Shown here one piece after another: positions 1 through 9,021 of a stretch of 64,000 bases of DNA. The number at the start of each line of letters is the position of its first letter. The stretch's first letter is position 1. The notes beneath the pieces are model-generated. The model was given only the letters and a program-made list of their open reading frames with translations. It was not told the origin of the DNA and did no database searches. Origin of the DNA: Pseudoxanthomonas sp. F37 (GTDB lineage: Bacteria; Pseudomonadota; Gammaproteobacteria; Xanthomonadales; Xanthomonadaceae); assembly GCF_022965755.1 (NCBI RefSeq), contig NZ_CP095187.1, forward strand, positions 3,881,001-3,945,000. The letters run 5' to 3'. The translations under genes were made by a program, and so were the position numbers.

Positions 1-228
1 TTCGTCTATCCGCGCTATCGCGGCCTGGGGCTGGGCAAGCGGCTGATGGTGCACCTGGCGCGGCTTGCGCTGGAGCGCGGATGTGGGCGCTTCGAGTGGT
101 CGGTACTGGACTGGAACACGCCCGCCATCGACTTCTACCGCCGCCTGGGCGCCATCGGCATGGACGGATGGACCGTGCAGCGCGTCAGTGGCGAGGCCCT
201 GCGCGCATTGGCCGACGCGTCCACGTGA
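1..228 (+). CDS. GNAT family N-acetyltransferase, C-terminal part (5' end outside window)
   Basis: The frame is open from the first base and ends in TGA at 226-228, so only the last 75 codons are present. They contain a typical GNAT motif A, RYRGLGLGKRLM, which forms the pyrophosphate-binding loop for acetyl-CoA. After it comes LDWNTPAIDFYRRLGA, the usual motif B region where an asparagine and the FY pair pack on the CoA arm. Members transfer an acetyl group from acetyl-CoA to an amine. The substrate cannot be told from this fragment. The fold assignment is firm and the specific function unknown. Confidence 0.85.
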   Translation, partial: FVYPRYRGLGLGKRLMVHLARLALERGCGRFEWSVLDWNTPAIDFYRRLGAIGMDGWTVQRVSGEALRALADAST

Positions 229-286
229 ACGTCCTGACGACAACGCGCTAACGAACCGCTGACGCGCCACGGGCCACCCTCGGCCC

Positions 287-1168
287 ATGCACACGCCTGC
301 CCGCTTTCCCAAGCTCCGGAAACGCCTGCAGCGCCTCGGTGCGCGCGCCGGGCGCAGCCTGCCCGTCGCGCTGCTGCGCCGCTTCGTCGAGACCGACCTG
401 ATGACGCAGGCCGCATCGCTGTCGTTCTACGCGCTGCTGTCGCTGGCGCCGCTGCTGATCCTGCTGCTGTGGCTGACGGCCTCGCTGTATCCGCCGGCGC
501 AGCAGTCGCTGCTGGACCAGATCGCCCAGCTCGCCGGATCCGACGCCGCCGCCGTGGCCAGGACCGTGATCCGCAACGCCGACGCCCGCCCCGACCTGGG
601 CTCGCTGGCGGGGCTGTGGAGCACTGCGCTGCTGCTGGTGGGCGCAACCGTGGTCTTCGCCCAGTTGCAGGGTGCGCTCAACCTGATCTTCCGCACCGAT
701 GCGCAGCGTCTCAGCGGGCTGGCAGCCTGGGTGAGGAAGCGCGTGTTCTCGCTGGGCGTGGTGCTGGCGATCGGCTTCCTGCTGGTCGTTTCGATGGTCG
801 CCACCACCGCGCTGCAGGTGGCCTTCGCACGGCTGCCGTCGCTGCTGCCCGCGCTGGGCTACACCAGTACCCTGCTGCTGTATGCGCTGGCCTTCGCCTT
901 CTTCTACCACTATCTGCCGGATCGCCGCGTGGCCTGGTCGCGCGCGTTCCTGGGCGGGGCGATCACCGCGCTGCTGTTCGCGGGCGGCCGCTACCTGATC
1001 GGCCTCTACCTGGCCGAAGCCGCACCCGGCAGCGCGTATGGATCGATGGGCGCCCTGGTCCTGCTGTTGCTGTGGGTGTACTACGCCAGCGTGGTGTTCT
1101 TCGCGGGCGCGCTGATCACCGCAGTGATCGACGAGCGCAGAGTTCGAGAAGTGAGTGGAGAGGAGTGA
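287..1168 (+). CDS. YihY/BrkB family inner-membrane protein
   Basis: A 293-residue polytopic membrane protein with a basic N-terminus (about residues 5-30) followed by about six hydrophobic segments. The family signature is visible as the ETDLMTQAASLSFYALLSLA stretch near residue 35 and a C-terminal GSMGALVLLLLWVYYAS segment. The family was long misnamed ribonuclease BN; its real role is unsettled and transport has been proposed. The last residues (VREVSGEE) and the stop codon are encoded inside the left arm of the inverted repeat at 1150-1218. The original C-terminus may therefore have been replaced by repeat sequence. The gene is convergent with dld. Confidence 0.9.
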   Translation: MHTPARFPKLRKRLQRLGARAGRSLPVALLRRFVETDLMTQAASLSFYALLSLAPLLILLLWLTASLYPPAQQSLLDQIAQLAGSDAAAVARTVIRNADARPDLGSLAGLWSTALLLVGATVVFAQLQGALNLIFRTDAQRLSGLAAWVRKRVFSLGVVLAIGFLLVVSMVATTALQVAFARLPSLLPALGYTSTLLLYALAFAFFYHYLPDRRVAWSRAFLGGAITALLFAGGRYLIGLYLAEAAPGSAYGSMGALVLLLLWVYYASVVFFAGALITAVIDERRVREVSGEE

Positions 1169-1218
1169 GGAGTGAGCGAAAGCCGCTTTTCCTCACTCCT
1201 CACTCCTCTCCACTCACT
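1150..1218. repeat. 27-bp perfect inverted repeat between convergent genes (copy 1 of 3)
   Basis: Arms at 1150-1176 and 1192-1218 are perfect reverse complements over 27 bp, separated by a 15-base loop starting CGAAAGCC. The arms are built from the repeated word GAGTGAG/CTCACTC. Related copies lie at 22379-22472 and 39221-39302. The arms contain the stop codons of the two convergent genes (TGA at 1166-1168 and, on the minus strand, 1214-1216). RNA from either strand would form a long hairpin, so a terminator or 3'-end stabilising role is plausible but not shown. Confidence 0.85.
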
Positions 1219-2914
1219 CCTTCCAATCAGCCCGCTTGCTGGTCTGGCCGATGCCGGGATTGAACGTGTTGGTGGGATCCAGCCCGCGGTAGAACGCGGC
1301 CAGCTGCGGCTTGGCACGGTAAAGGTGGCCGACATTGTGTTCGGCCGGGTACTCGGCGCCGCGCGCATCGAGCAGGTCCCACAGGTCGTGTTCGACGGCC
1401 AGGGGATCGGTTCCCCGCCGCACGATGTAGTCCTGGTGGAAGACATGGCAGAAGAAGTGTCCGTAGTAGAGCCGCGCGACCATGGTCTCCGCCAGCGCGG
1501 CGGGCAGGGTCTCCACCCAGTCGCGGTCGTCGCGGCGCAGGGCCACATCCAGCGCGACGATGTCCTCCACGGTGTCGCGATGCACTTCGCGATACCGCAC
1601 GGCGGCGCCGGCAACGGCGAACCGGTGCAGGAACGCCTTGCGTCCTTCATCGCCATCGCAGGCGAAGAACGCGCCCTGGCGATCCGCGAAGAAAGCGTCG
1701 AGGAAGGCCTGCGTGGCGCCGGCGTCACGCGCCGACACCTTCAGCAGCAGGTGGTGTTCGTAGCGCGCGCGGAAATCGCGCAGGCGCGGCGGCAGGTGAT
1801 CGGGCAACCATCCGGACACCGCCTGCAGCACGCGGTCGGTCAGGCCGCGCAGGCCCCATCGCTCGCACCAGCCGTCGATGCGGCTCTTCAAGGCGAACGC
1901 CGCCGGCACCCGGTCGGTGCCGAAGCGGTCGATCAACAGGAACGTGTCCTTGCCGTAGCGGTCGCCGATATCGAAAGCGTCGCGATGCAGGTACTCGCCG
2001 GAGATCGGCAGCCGTTCGAAGGCGGTCAGCAGCTGGCGCCGCACCGCCGTGAGGTCGTCCGGATCGTTGCTGCCGATATAGAACACGGCGGCTTCGTCCT
2101 TCTCGAAGGTATCCAGCCGTACCGCGAACACGGCCAGCCGCCCCGCGCATCCCGACGCCTCGTGCAGGCGGGACGGATCGGCGTTGTAGCGCGCCGGCGT
2201 CGGCGCATCCACCTGTCGCACGTGGGCCGCATAGCCGCGGTCGGAGGCCGCGCGGGCGGCATCGCGGGCGATGTCCGCCGCCGTGTAGTCGCCCGCCTGC
2301 AGGCGCGTCAGGATCTCCTCCGGCGTGTCGCCCAGGGCGATGCCGAGATGATTGACCAGGCGCAGCACGCCGCCGGCACCCACCTGGGCGTACAGCGCCA
2401 GCTCCGTGTACGCGGGACCGCGCCGCACCAGCGCGCCCCCCGAGTTGTTGCACACGCCACCGAGGACGGACGCCCCGATGCACGAGGAGCCGATCACCGA
2501 ATGCGGTTCGCGCCCCAGCGGTGCGAGCGTCTTCTCCAGCACGTCCAGGGTCGCGCCCGGCAGGCAGACCACCTGGCGGCCGTCATCCAGCACCTGCACC
2601 CCGGTCAGCCGCTGCGTACTGACCAGCACGATGTCGCGGTCGTAGTCCTCGCCATCCGGCGTGGAGCCCCCGGTGAGGCCGGTGTTCGCCGCCTGCATCA
2701 GCACGATGCCGCCGGCCTGCACCGTGGCCTCCAGCACGCGCCACAACTCCAGCAGCGTGCCCGGGCGCACCACCGCCAGCACGGGCCCGCCGCCGAAACG
2801 GTAGCCCTTGCGGTAGCGGCGGGTGGCCCGCACGCCGGTCAGCACGTGGCCGCCACCCACGGCCCGGCGCAGGCGGGCCAGCAGGGCGTCGTCGGGCGGC
2901 TTGGATGCGGGCAT
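1214..2914 (-). CDS. dld: Quinone-dependent D-lactate dehydrogenase
   Basis: 566 residues, close to the 571 of E. coli Dld. This peripheral inner-membrane flavoenzyme oxidises D-lactate to pyruvate and passes electrons to the quinone pool. The FAD-binding PCMH-type domain occupies roughly residues 30-250 and includes VRPGTLLELWRVLE and VLMQAANTGLTGGSTPDG, segments that closely resemble E. coli Dld. The C-terminal part carries the membrane-binding and FAD cap regions. ATG at 2914 gives MPASKPPDD; the longer upstream frame is a shadow of dnaG. The gene is divergent from dnaG with only 60 bp between starts. Its last codons and stop lie inside the inverted repeat. Confidence 0.95.
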   Translation of the reverse strand: MPASKPPDDALLARLRRAVGGGHVLTGVRATRRYRKGYRFGGGPVLAVVRPGTLLELWRVLEATVQAGGIVLMQAANTGLTGGSTPDGEDYDRDIVLVSTQRLTGVQVLDDGRQVVCLPGATLDVLEKTLAPLGREPHSVIGSSCIGASVLGGVCNNSGGALVRRGPAYTELALYAQVGAGGVLRLVNHLGIALGDTPEEILTRLQAGDYTAADIARDAARAASDRGYAAHVRQVDAPTPARYNADPSRLHEASGCAGRLAVFAVRLDTFEKDEAAVFYIGSNDPDDLTAVRRQLLTAFERLPISGEYLHRDAFDIGDRYGKDTFLLIDRFGTDRVPAAFALKSRIDGWCERWGLRGLTDRVLQAVSGWLPDHLPPRLRDFRARYEHHLLLKVSARDAGATQAFLDAFFADRQGAFFACDGDEGRKAFLHRFAVAGAAVRYREVHRDTVEDIVALDVALRRDDRDWVETLPAALAETMVARLYYGHFFCHVFHQDYIVRRGTDPLAVEHDLWDLLDARGAEYPAEHNVGHLYRAKPQLAAFYRGLDPTNTFNPGIGQTSKRADWKE

Positions 2915-2974
2915 GGCGGCATGGTAACGCGCGGCCACGGCGGCCAAGGCCGGGCATGGCATCCTATGTGGCCC

Positions 2975-4705
2975 ATGGCCCGCATCCCCGACGCCTTCAT
3001 CGACGAACTGCTCGCCCGGACGGATATCGTCGAGGTGGTGGGCGCGCGCGTCCCGCTGAAGCGCCAGGGCAAGGAATATTCGGCCTGCTGCCCCTTCCAC
3101 GACGAGCGCTCGCCGTCGTTCACGGTGTCGCCGACCAAGCAGTTCTACCACTGCTTCGGCTGCGGCGCGCATGGCACCGCGCTGTCGTTCCTGATGAACT
3201 ACGACCGCCTCGAGTTCCTCGACGCGGTGGAGGAGCTGGCCCGCCGCAACGGCATGGAAGTGCCGCGCGAGACCCAGCAGCGCAACCAGAACAACGATAC
3301 CCGCGACCTGTTCGGCGCCCTGGAAGCGGCCGCGCGCTTTTTCCAGCGCCACCTGGAGGGCAGCGACAAGGCCAAGGCCTATCTCGATGGCCGTGGCGTG
3401 GATGCGGCCATCCGAACCCAGTTCATGCTCGGCTACGCCCCCGACGGCTACTCCGCCCTGAAGGACGCGCTGGGCACCGACGAGCGCCGGATGAAGCTGC
3501 TCGACCGCGCCGGCCTGTTCTCGAAGAACGACCGCGGCCATGTCTACGACAAGTTCCGCGACCGGGTGATGTTCCCCATCCACGACCGGCGCGGCCGCGT
3601 GATCGCCTTCGGCGGGCGCGTGCTGCAGAAGGACGATGGCCCCAAGTACCTCAACTCGCCGGAGACGGCGCTGTTCCACAAGGGCCGCGAGTTGTACGGC
3701 CTGTGGCAGGTGAAGCAGGCGAACCAGAAGATCGCGCGGCTGGTGGTGGTCGAGGGTTACATGGACGTGGTCTCGCTGTTCCAGTTCGGCGTGAAGGAAG
3801 CCGTCGCCACGCTGGGCACGGCGACCACGCCGGAGCATGCCGAGCTGCTGTTCCGCAACGCGCCCGATGTGTATTTCTGCTTCGACGGAGACGCCGCCGG
3901 CCAGCGCGCCGCCTGGCGTGCGCTGGAGTCGGTGCTCCCGCGCATGAAGGACGGACGGCAGGCGTTCTTCCTGTTCCTGCCCGATGGCGAGGATCCCGAC
4001 ACCATCGTGCGGCAGGAAGGCGCGGCAGGCTTCGATGCGCGCCTGCAGCAGGCGATGCCGCTGTCGGAGTTCTTCTTCCAGGAACTGGGCAAGGACATCA
4101 AGCTGTCCACGCTGGACGGCAGGGCGCGCCTGGCCGAGCGGGCGCGCCCGCTGCTGGCGCAGATCCCCGACGGCGCCTTCGGCGACCTGATGCGCCAGCA
4201 GCTGACGGTGGTGACCGGCGTGGGCGCAGGCACCGCCGCACCGTCATCCGCGCCCGCGCCGGCACGCCGTGCGTCTGCATCCAAGCCGGGCCAGAAGCCC
4301 AGTCTGGTCCGCCACATCATCGTGCGCCTGCTGCACAAGCCCGCGCTGGCCTTGGCGATCGAATCCACGCACGGGTTCTCCGGCCTTCGATTGCCGGGCA
4401 TGGACCTGCTGCTGGAACTGCTGGACCTGGTCCACGCGCGCCCCGACATCACCACCGGCGTGCTGCTGGAGCATTTCGCCGAGCGCGACGAGGCGGCCGC
4501 GCTGCAGAAGCTGGCGATGCAGGACCTGCCCGGCGACGAGGACAGCTGGCGCCAGGAGGTCCTGGATGCCGCGGTTCAGCTGGAGAAGCAGATGCTGCAG
4601 CAGCGGCTCGACGAACTGCAGGCCAAGCAGCGCAATATCGGGCTGGACGAAGCCGACAAGTACGAACTGCGTACCCTGTTGCAGGCCCGCATCGGACGCC
4701 ATTGA
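2975..4705 (+). CDS. dnaG: DNA primase DnaG
   Basis: 576 residues, the usual size, making RNA primers for lagging-strand synthesis. The N-terminal CHC2 zinc finger is visible as C39-P-F-H42 and C60-F-G-C63. The TOPRIM catalytic core follows, with VVVEGYMDVVSLFQFG and FCFDGDAAGQRAA. An alanine/proline-rich linker near residue 420 leads to the DnaB helicase-binding C-terminal domain. ATG at 2975 (MARIPDAF) is the canonical start; ATG at 2966 would only add MWP. The frame stays open far upstream, but that stretch is antisense to dld and not primase. Confidence 0.97.
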   Translation: MARIPDAFIDELLARTDIVEVVGARVPLKRQGKEYSACCPFHDERSPSFTVSPTKQFYHCFGCGAHGTALSFLMNYDRLEFLDAVEELARRNGMEVPRETQQRNQNNDTRDLFGALEAAARFFQRHLEGSDKAKAYLDGRGVDAAIRTQFMLGYAPDGYSALKDALGTDERRMKLLDRAGLFSKNDRGHVYDKFRDRVMFPIHDRRGRVIAFGGRVLQKDDGPKYLNSPETALFHKGRELYGLWQVKQANQKIARLVVVEGYMDVVSLFQFGVKEAVATLGTATTPEHAELLFRNAPDVYFCFDGDAAGQRAAWRALESVLPRMKDGRQAFFLFLPDGEDPDTIVRQEGAAGFDARLQQAMPLSEFFFQELGKDIKLSTLDGRARLAERARPLLAQIPDGAFGDLMRQQLTVVTGVGAGTAAPSSAPAPARRASASKPGQKPSLVRHIIVRLLHKPALALAIESTHGFSGLRLPGMDLLLELLDLVHARPDITTGVLLEHFAERDEAAALQKLAMQDLPGDEDSWRQEVLDAAVQLEKQMLQQRLDELQAKQRNIGLDEADKYELRTLLQARIGRH

Positions 4706-4714
4706 GGACTCGTG

Positions 4715-5206
4715 ATGAAACGCACCGCATCCCTGCTGCTTTCCGCGCTGCTGTGCGCAGCGTCCTTCGCCGCCATTGCCCACGATTTCGCCCAGCCCCG
4801 TCCCGGGCTGCGTACCGGGGGGCAGCCCACAGCCGAAGACCTGGAGCGGTTGAAGGCCGAGGGGGTACGCACGGTCATCGACCTTCGCGGCGCCACGGAG
4901 GATCGCGGCTACGACCAGGCCGCCGAGGTGCGCCGCCTCGGCATGGACTACATCGCCCTGCCGATCGCCGGCAAGGACGACATCACGCCCGCGAACGCCG
5001 CGACCCTGCATGCCCTGCTGGAAGAACATGAAGGCGAAGTGCTGCTGCATTGCGCCTCGGGCAATCGCGTCGGTGCGCTGCTGGCGCTGGCCGCCGTCCA
5101 GGTCGATGGCGCATCGCCGGAAGAGGCGCTCACCCTGGGCCGCGCGGCGGGGCTGAAGTCGCTGGAGCCGGTGGTGATGGAACGCTTGGCGAAGCCGGAA
5201 CGCTGA
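4715..5206 (+). CDS. Exported dual-specificity phosphatase-like protein (DUF442/TIGR01244-like)
   Basis: 163 residues. ATG at 4715 follows a GAGG at 4704-4707; a GTG three bases earlier is the only nearby alternative. Residues 1-22 form a signal peptide ending near AIAHD. The rest is a compact cysteine-phosphatase fold, with GVRTVIDLRGATED and the P-loop-like LLHCASGNRVGALLAL. That loop is C-X4-R rather than the classic C-X5-R of protein tyrosine phosphatases, the form I recall for the DUF442/beta-lactamase hydrolase-like group. A periplasmic location is inferred from the leader. The substrate is unknown. It lies 9 bp after dnaG and may be co-transcribed. Confidence 0.75.
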   Translation: MKRTASLLLSALLCAASFAAIAHDFAQPRPGLRTGGQPTAEDLERLKAEGVRTVIDLRGATEDRGYDQAAEVRRLGMDYIALPIAGKDDITPANAATLHALLEEHEGEVLLHCASGNRVGALLALAAVQVDGASPEEALTLGRAAGLKSLEPVVMERLAKPER

Positions 5207-5212
5207 GGGGTC

Positions 5213-5352
5213 TGTAGGAGCGACGTGAGTCGCGACCGCACGAACGAAGCCACGTTTCAAGTTCGTTCGTGCGGAAGTGCGGCAACGGCATCGCACGAGC
5301 CAAGTAGAAGAAGCGCTGACCAGGAGCGGTCGCGACTCACGTCGCTCCTACA
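5213..5352. repeat. REP pair (BIME-like) with central hairpin
   Basis: Two 25-bp REP units in opposite orientation, 5213-5237 (starting TGTAGGAGCGACGTGAGT) and 5328-5352, are perfect reverse complements. Each has an internal GCGAC/GTCGC stem and the GTAG head known from REP elements of Stenotrophomonas and relatives. Between them 5236-5248 and 5262-5274 form a 13-bp perfect hairpin. A diverged version of the same unit is at 54077-54238. No RAYT transposase gene is in this window, so these are non-autonomous copies. They sit between the convergent phosphatase-like gene and ctaB. Confidence 0.85.
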
Positions 5353-5358
5353 GCAGCA

Positions 5359-6297
5359 TCACCCCGCCGGCACGAATTCGATGCCGCCCACCGCCGCGGC
5401 CGGCCGGAGCAGCGGCATCGCCCAGTGGTCGACCAGCAGGAAGGCGAACAGCGCCATCAGGTAGACGATGGAATAGTTGAACACGCGCATGGCGAAGAAC
5501 TCGTCCGGCGGGTTCAGCAGGCGCCACGCGTACCACAGGAACACCGAGCCCAGCACCAGCGCGCCACCCAGGTAGAAGAAGCCGCTCATGCCGAACACCA
5601 CCGGCAGCACGGTCACCTCCACCAGCAGCACCGTGTAGAACAGGATCTGCCAGCGCGTGTAGGTCACACCGTGCGTCACCGGCAGCATCGGCACCAGCGC
5701 ACGCGCATAGTCCTCGCGGCGGAAGATCGCCAGCGCCCAGAAATGCGGCGGCGTCCACACGAAGATGATCAACACCAGCAGCAGCGCGTGCGGCCAGTCC
5801 CACTCGCCCCGCATGCCGGTCATCGTGGCCCAGCCCAGCAGCGGCGGCGCCGCGCCGGCGATGCCGCCGATGACGATGTTCTGCGGCGTGGCGCGCTTCA
5901 GGAACACGGTATAGATCACCGCGTAGCCGATCAGCGAAGCGAAGGTCAGGACGGCGGTGATGGCGTTGACCCACAGCACCAGGATCGCCATCGACAGCGC
6001 CGCCAGCACCAGCGCGAACGCCAGCGCCTGCCACGGCTTCACCTGGCCCTGCACCAGCGGACGCCACGAGGTGCGTGCCATTTTCGCGTCGATGCGCGCA
6101 TCCAGCAGCTGGTTGATGGCAGCGGCGCTGGAGGCGGCCAGCCAGATGCCGAGGAAGCCCAGCGCGCCGCGCAGCAGCTGCTCGCCATCGGGCAGGCCAT
6201 CGATGGCCAGGAACATGCCCACCAGCGCGGTGAACACGATCAACGCCACCACGCGCGGCTTGGTGAGGTCCCAGTACTGGCGGAACGTGGACGCCAT
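5359..6297 (-). CDS. ctaB: Heme O synthase (protoheme IX farnesyltransferase)
   Basis: 312 residues, polytopic UbiA-family prenyltransferase of the inner membrane. It adds a farnesyl group to heme B, giving heme O for cytochrome oxidase. The aspartate-rich site [20 protein letters not shown] (about residues 60-80) and the second one in the [17 protein letters not shown] region identify it. The ATG at 6297 starts [16 protein letters not shown], the usual N-terminus; the frame upstream only overlaps ctaA. The stop of ctaA is 1 bp away, so the two are clearly one operon. Confidence 0.96.
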   Translation of the reverse strand: MASTFRQYWDLTKPRVVALIVFTALVGMFLAIDGLPDGEQLLRGALGFLGIWLAASSAAAINQLLDARIDAKMARTSWRPLVQGQVKPWQALAFALVLAALSMAILVLWVNAITAVLTFASLIGYAVIYTVFLKRATPQNIVIGGIAGAAPPLLGWATMTGMRGEWDWPHALLLVLIIFVWTPPHFWALAIFRREDYARALVPMLPVTHGVTYTRWQILFYTVLLVEVTVLPVVFGMSGFFYLGGALVLGSVFLWYAWRLLNPPDEFFAMRVFNYSIVYLMALFAFLLVDHWAMPLLRPAAAVGGIEFVPAG

Positions 6298-6298
6298 G

Positions 6299-7447
6299 TC
6301 AGTCGGGCCTGCGCAGGCGTGCGAGCAGCGAGACCATCGTGAACAGCAGCAGCACGGCACCGGCGTTGTGCGCCACGGCGACCGGCAGCGGCAGGTTGAG
6401 CCTGACGTTGAGGATGCCCAGGGTGACCTGCGCTGCGATCAGCACGATCAGCGTCAACGACCAGCCGCGCATGCCCGGGGTGCGGAACAGGCGCAGGGCC
6501 AGCGCCAGCACATACAACGCCACGACCACCGCCATGGCGCGATGGGTCAGCTGGATGGCGATGCGCGATGCGCCGTCCAGCACACCGCCCTCATAGTCCA
6601 CGCCGATGCCGCGCCACAGCACGAAGCCTTCGCGGAAGTCCGCCGGCGGTAGCCACTGGCCCACGCACTTGGGGAAATCCAGGCCGCAGGCCAGCGCCGC
6701 GTAGTTGGCGCTGACCCAGCCGCCCAGCGCGATCTGGATGCCGAGCAGCACCAGGCCGGCGGTCAGCCAGCGCCGCAGCACGCGGGCGTCGGCCAGCGTG
6801 ATGGGACGGTCGGTCGCGCGCCACGCCATCCACACCAGCAACGAGAACGTGGTCAGTCCGCCCAGCAGGTGACCCATCACCACGATGGGCTTCAACAGCC
6901 ACGTCACCGTCCACATGCCCAGCAGCGCCTGGAAGATGATCACCGCCAGCGTCAGGGCGGCGGCGCGCGCCAGGTCGATGTTCGACCAGCGCAGGGCCGC
7001 CAACAGCAGGAGGGCTTCACCGAGGATCGCCAGCGCCGATGCCGCGACATGCTCGCCATGCATGTACATCGGAATGGCGGCACCGACCAGTCCGGCGGCG
7101 GCCAGGATCTGCGCGATGCCCCAGCGGCGGCGGCGCGCGGCCAGCAGCGCCAGCAACAGCACCAGCACGCCCAGCGACGCGGCGATGTGGCGGTGCACCT
7201 GTTCGCGCCACGCCTTGTGGGTCTCGAACGGGCGGATCCCGCTGGCCACGTGCGAAGCCGCTTCGTCGACGGCCTTCGGCCATGCGGCGCGGCCGTAGCA
7301 GGTGGGCCAGTCCGGGCAGCTCAGGCCTGCATCGGACAGGCGCACGAACGCGCCGAACACGACGACGCACAGCGTCAGTGCGACCGCCAGCCAGGCGATG
7401 CGGTGAAAATGTCGGTAGATCACGGGGCGCGCAACAGCATTCATCAT
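6299..7447 (-). CDS. ctaA: Heme A synthase (COX15/CtaA)
   Basis: 382 residues with about eight membrane helices. It converts heme O to heme A by oxidising the C8 methyl to a formyl group. Family features include the conserved start region [17 protein letters not shown], the [12 protein letters not shown] histidine helix, and [19 protein letters not shown] in the second half, whose histidines bind heme. Two consecutive ATGs (7447 and 7444) are possible starts. It lies directly upstream of ctaB and about 20 bp after the Sco-like gene, consistent with one assembly operon for cytochrome oxidase. Confidence 0.95.
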   Translation of the reverse strand: MMNAVARPVIYRHFHRIAWLAVALTLCVVVFGAFVRLSDAGLSCPDWPTCYGRAAWPKAVDEAASHVASGIRPFETHKAWREQVHRHIAASLGVLVLLLALLAARRRRWGIAQILAAAGLVGAAIPMYMHGEHVAASALAILGEALLLLAALRWSNIDLARAAALTLAVIIFQALLGMWTVTWLLKPIVVMGHLLGGLTTFSLLVWMAWRATDRPITLADARVLRRWLTAGLVLLGIQIALGGWVSANYAALACGLDFPKCVGQWLPPADFREGFVLWRGIGVDYEGGVLDGASRIAIQLTHRAMAVVVALYVLALALRLFRTPGMRGWSLTLIVLIAAQVTLGILNVRLNLPLPVAVAHNAGAVLLLFTMVSLLARLRRPD

Positions 7448-7469
7448 CGTCTGCGGTTCGTTCGGGAGC

Positions 7470-8042
7470 TCAGATGAGCTTGATCAGCTTGGCGACGTCG
7501 GTACGCAGGTGGCCGGGGTCGAAGCCGGGGGCGTAGCGCAGGATCACGAAGCCGTGGGGATCGATCACGTACACCGGCGTGCCGGCGGCATCGTCCACCT
7601 GCGGCAGGCGCGCGCGCAGCGGATCGTCGGCACGCACCTGGCGCAGCGCCGAAGACCGTGGCGCCTGCGCGGGGTAGTCGCCGATCCACAGGATGTCGAC
7701 TTCGTCGGCGTTGTGGCCGAACAGCTGCCAGACCTTGTCCAGGTCACGTGCCAGGGTCAGGCACGGCTCCGCGCAACCGGGCGCGGGGGCGGCCACGATG
7801 CGCCAGCGACGTTCGGCGGGCTTCCAGGCGTAGGTACCGCCTTCGACGAGGACGGGCGCCAGGTCGCGCGCATCCACGGGCGGCTGCAGCATCTGGCCAT
7901 GGTTCTTGTGGCCGGCAGGCTGCCAGCCGGAGAAGCGCAGGATGCCGGCCCCGAACACGGTGCCGAAGAACAGGGCGAACAGGCCGACGAGCATCCACCG
8001 CCCGCGACGCCGCTGGGCGGGATCGAATGGTTTGGGGTCCAT
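7470..8042 (-). CDS. Membrane-anchored Sco/thioredoxin-like protein in the cox cluster
   Basis: 190 residues, beginning MDPKPFDPAQ; an ATG 9 bases earlier is also possible. One hydrophobic anchor (about residues 18-37) leads to a periplasmic domain. The domain contains GCAEPCLTL, a C-X3-C pair like the copper-binding site of Sco1, and later VYVIDPHGFVILRYAPG, which resembles the Sco strand preceding its distal histidine. It sits between SURF1 and ctaA, where oxidase assembly factors are found. I infer a diverged copper or redox chaperone. Proteins at this position are usually annotated only as hypothetical. No typical sco gene is seen elsewhere in the cluster. Confidence 0.65.
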   Translation of the reverse strand: MDPKPFDPAQRRRGRWMLVGLFALFFGTVFGAGILRFSGWQPAGHKNHGQMLQPPVDARDLAPVLVEGGTYAWKPAERRWRIVAAPAPGCAEPCLTLARDLDKVWQLFGHNADEVDILWIGDYPAQAPRSSALRQVRADDPLRARLPQVDDAAGTPVYVIDPHGFVILRYAPGFDPGHLRTDVAKLIKLI

Positions 8043-8197
8043 GGACGGCATTTTCTCACGCCCGGGCCCTCATTGCCCCTATCCGGGGGCAGGACGACGG
8101 GGTTCGCGGCCCACCGCTGCTCGATTCTGTTCGCGGTGAGCGTGTCGAACCACCAACGGTGCCGTGGCTCGGCGTCCGCCTCCAAGGCCTCCCGCGC

Positions 8198-8932
8198 TCA
8201 GCGTTCCTTGCCCGCGCTCCGCCGGCTGCGCCAGGTCAGGACCAGTGCCGTGATGAGCACCGCGCCTGCCAGGCCGAACCACTGCACCGCATAGCCCAGG
8301 TGGCGTTCCGGCGGCAGCGTGTTCGGCAGGATGTCGAGATCGCGGGCGTAGCCCAGCGGAAGGTCCGGGTCCAGCTTCAGCACGCGCGGCGCCAGCGCCG
8401 GCAGGGACAGCGCCCGCGCCAGCGCCTCCGGCTGCAGCGCGATCACCAGCAGGTTGCCGTCCGCCAACGCGGTGGGCGAGGCGTGGGCGATGCCTTCCGA
8501 CGGGGGCGGCACCAGCAGGCCGGCGACGCGCTGCGGGCCCTGCGGCAGTGCCACATCCGGCATCGTGCGATCGCCCGGCACGGGCAGCCAGCCCAGTTCC
8601 ACCAGCAGCGGCTCGCCGCCGCCCGCGGGCTGGAACACGCGGTAGGCGCGCACGCCCGGCTGGCGGTCGCGCGTCTGGTTGTCCAGCAGGATGGCCGGGC
8701 CGGGCAGGAACTCGCCCCCGCCCGCAGCCCAATCGTAGGCCTGCAGCCGCGACCCATCCCCGGCCAGCGCCAGCGCCTGCGGCTTGCGCCCGGCCAGCAC
8801 GCGCGCGGTTTCGGCCAGCATGGCTTCCTTCTGTTCCGCCCGTCCCCACTGCCAGGCGCCCAGGCTGCCGAACAGCGACATCGCCAGCACGGCCAGGGTC
8901 CAGCCGATCGGCAGCGGCAGGCGCCGGCTCAC
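8198..8932 (-). CDS. SURF1 family cytochrome oxidase assembly protein
   Basis: 244 residues with the SURF1 plan: a membrane helix at each end (about residues 8-26 and 215-235) and a periplasmic domain between. LGAWQWGRAEQKEAML after the first helix and RHLGYAVQWFGLAGAVLI at the second are family hallmarks. SURF1 proteins assist insertion of heme A into subunit I. The gene is upstream of the Sco-like gene on the same strand. The 155 bp between them are G+C-rich and show no obvious gene. Confidence 0.9.
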   Translation of the reverse strand: MSRRLPLPIGWTLAVLAMSLFGSLGAWQWGRAEQKEAMLAETARVLAGRKPQALALAGDGSRLQAYDWAAGGGEFLPGPAILLDNQTRDRQPGVRAYRVFQPAGGGEPLLVELGWLPVPGDRTMPDVALPQGPQRVAGLLVPPPSEGIAHASPTALADGNLLVIALQPEALARALSLPALAPRVLKLDPDLPLGYARDLDILPNTLPPERHLGYAVQWFGLAGAVLITALVLTWRSRRSAGKER

Positions 8933-9021
8933 GGGCTGCGTCCGAATGTCGCACCCACCCCGGGCTTACGCCGGGGAAGCGATAATGCCCGCCTCATCGC
9001 CCGCGCCCCGCCGAGGACGCC

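Noticed and set aside
287-1168. Ribonuclease BN annotation for the YihY-type gene
   Set aside because: The family is an integral membrane family; the RNase BN name was a historical misassignment.
1172-2974. Very long upstream extension of the dnaG reading frame
   Set aside because: The extension is antisense to dld, has no primase similarity, and the canonical MARIPDAF start is at 2975.
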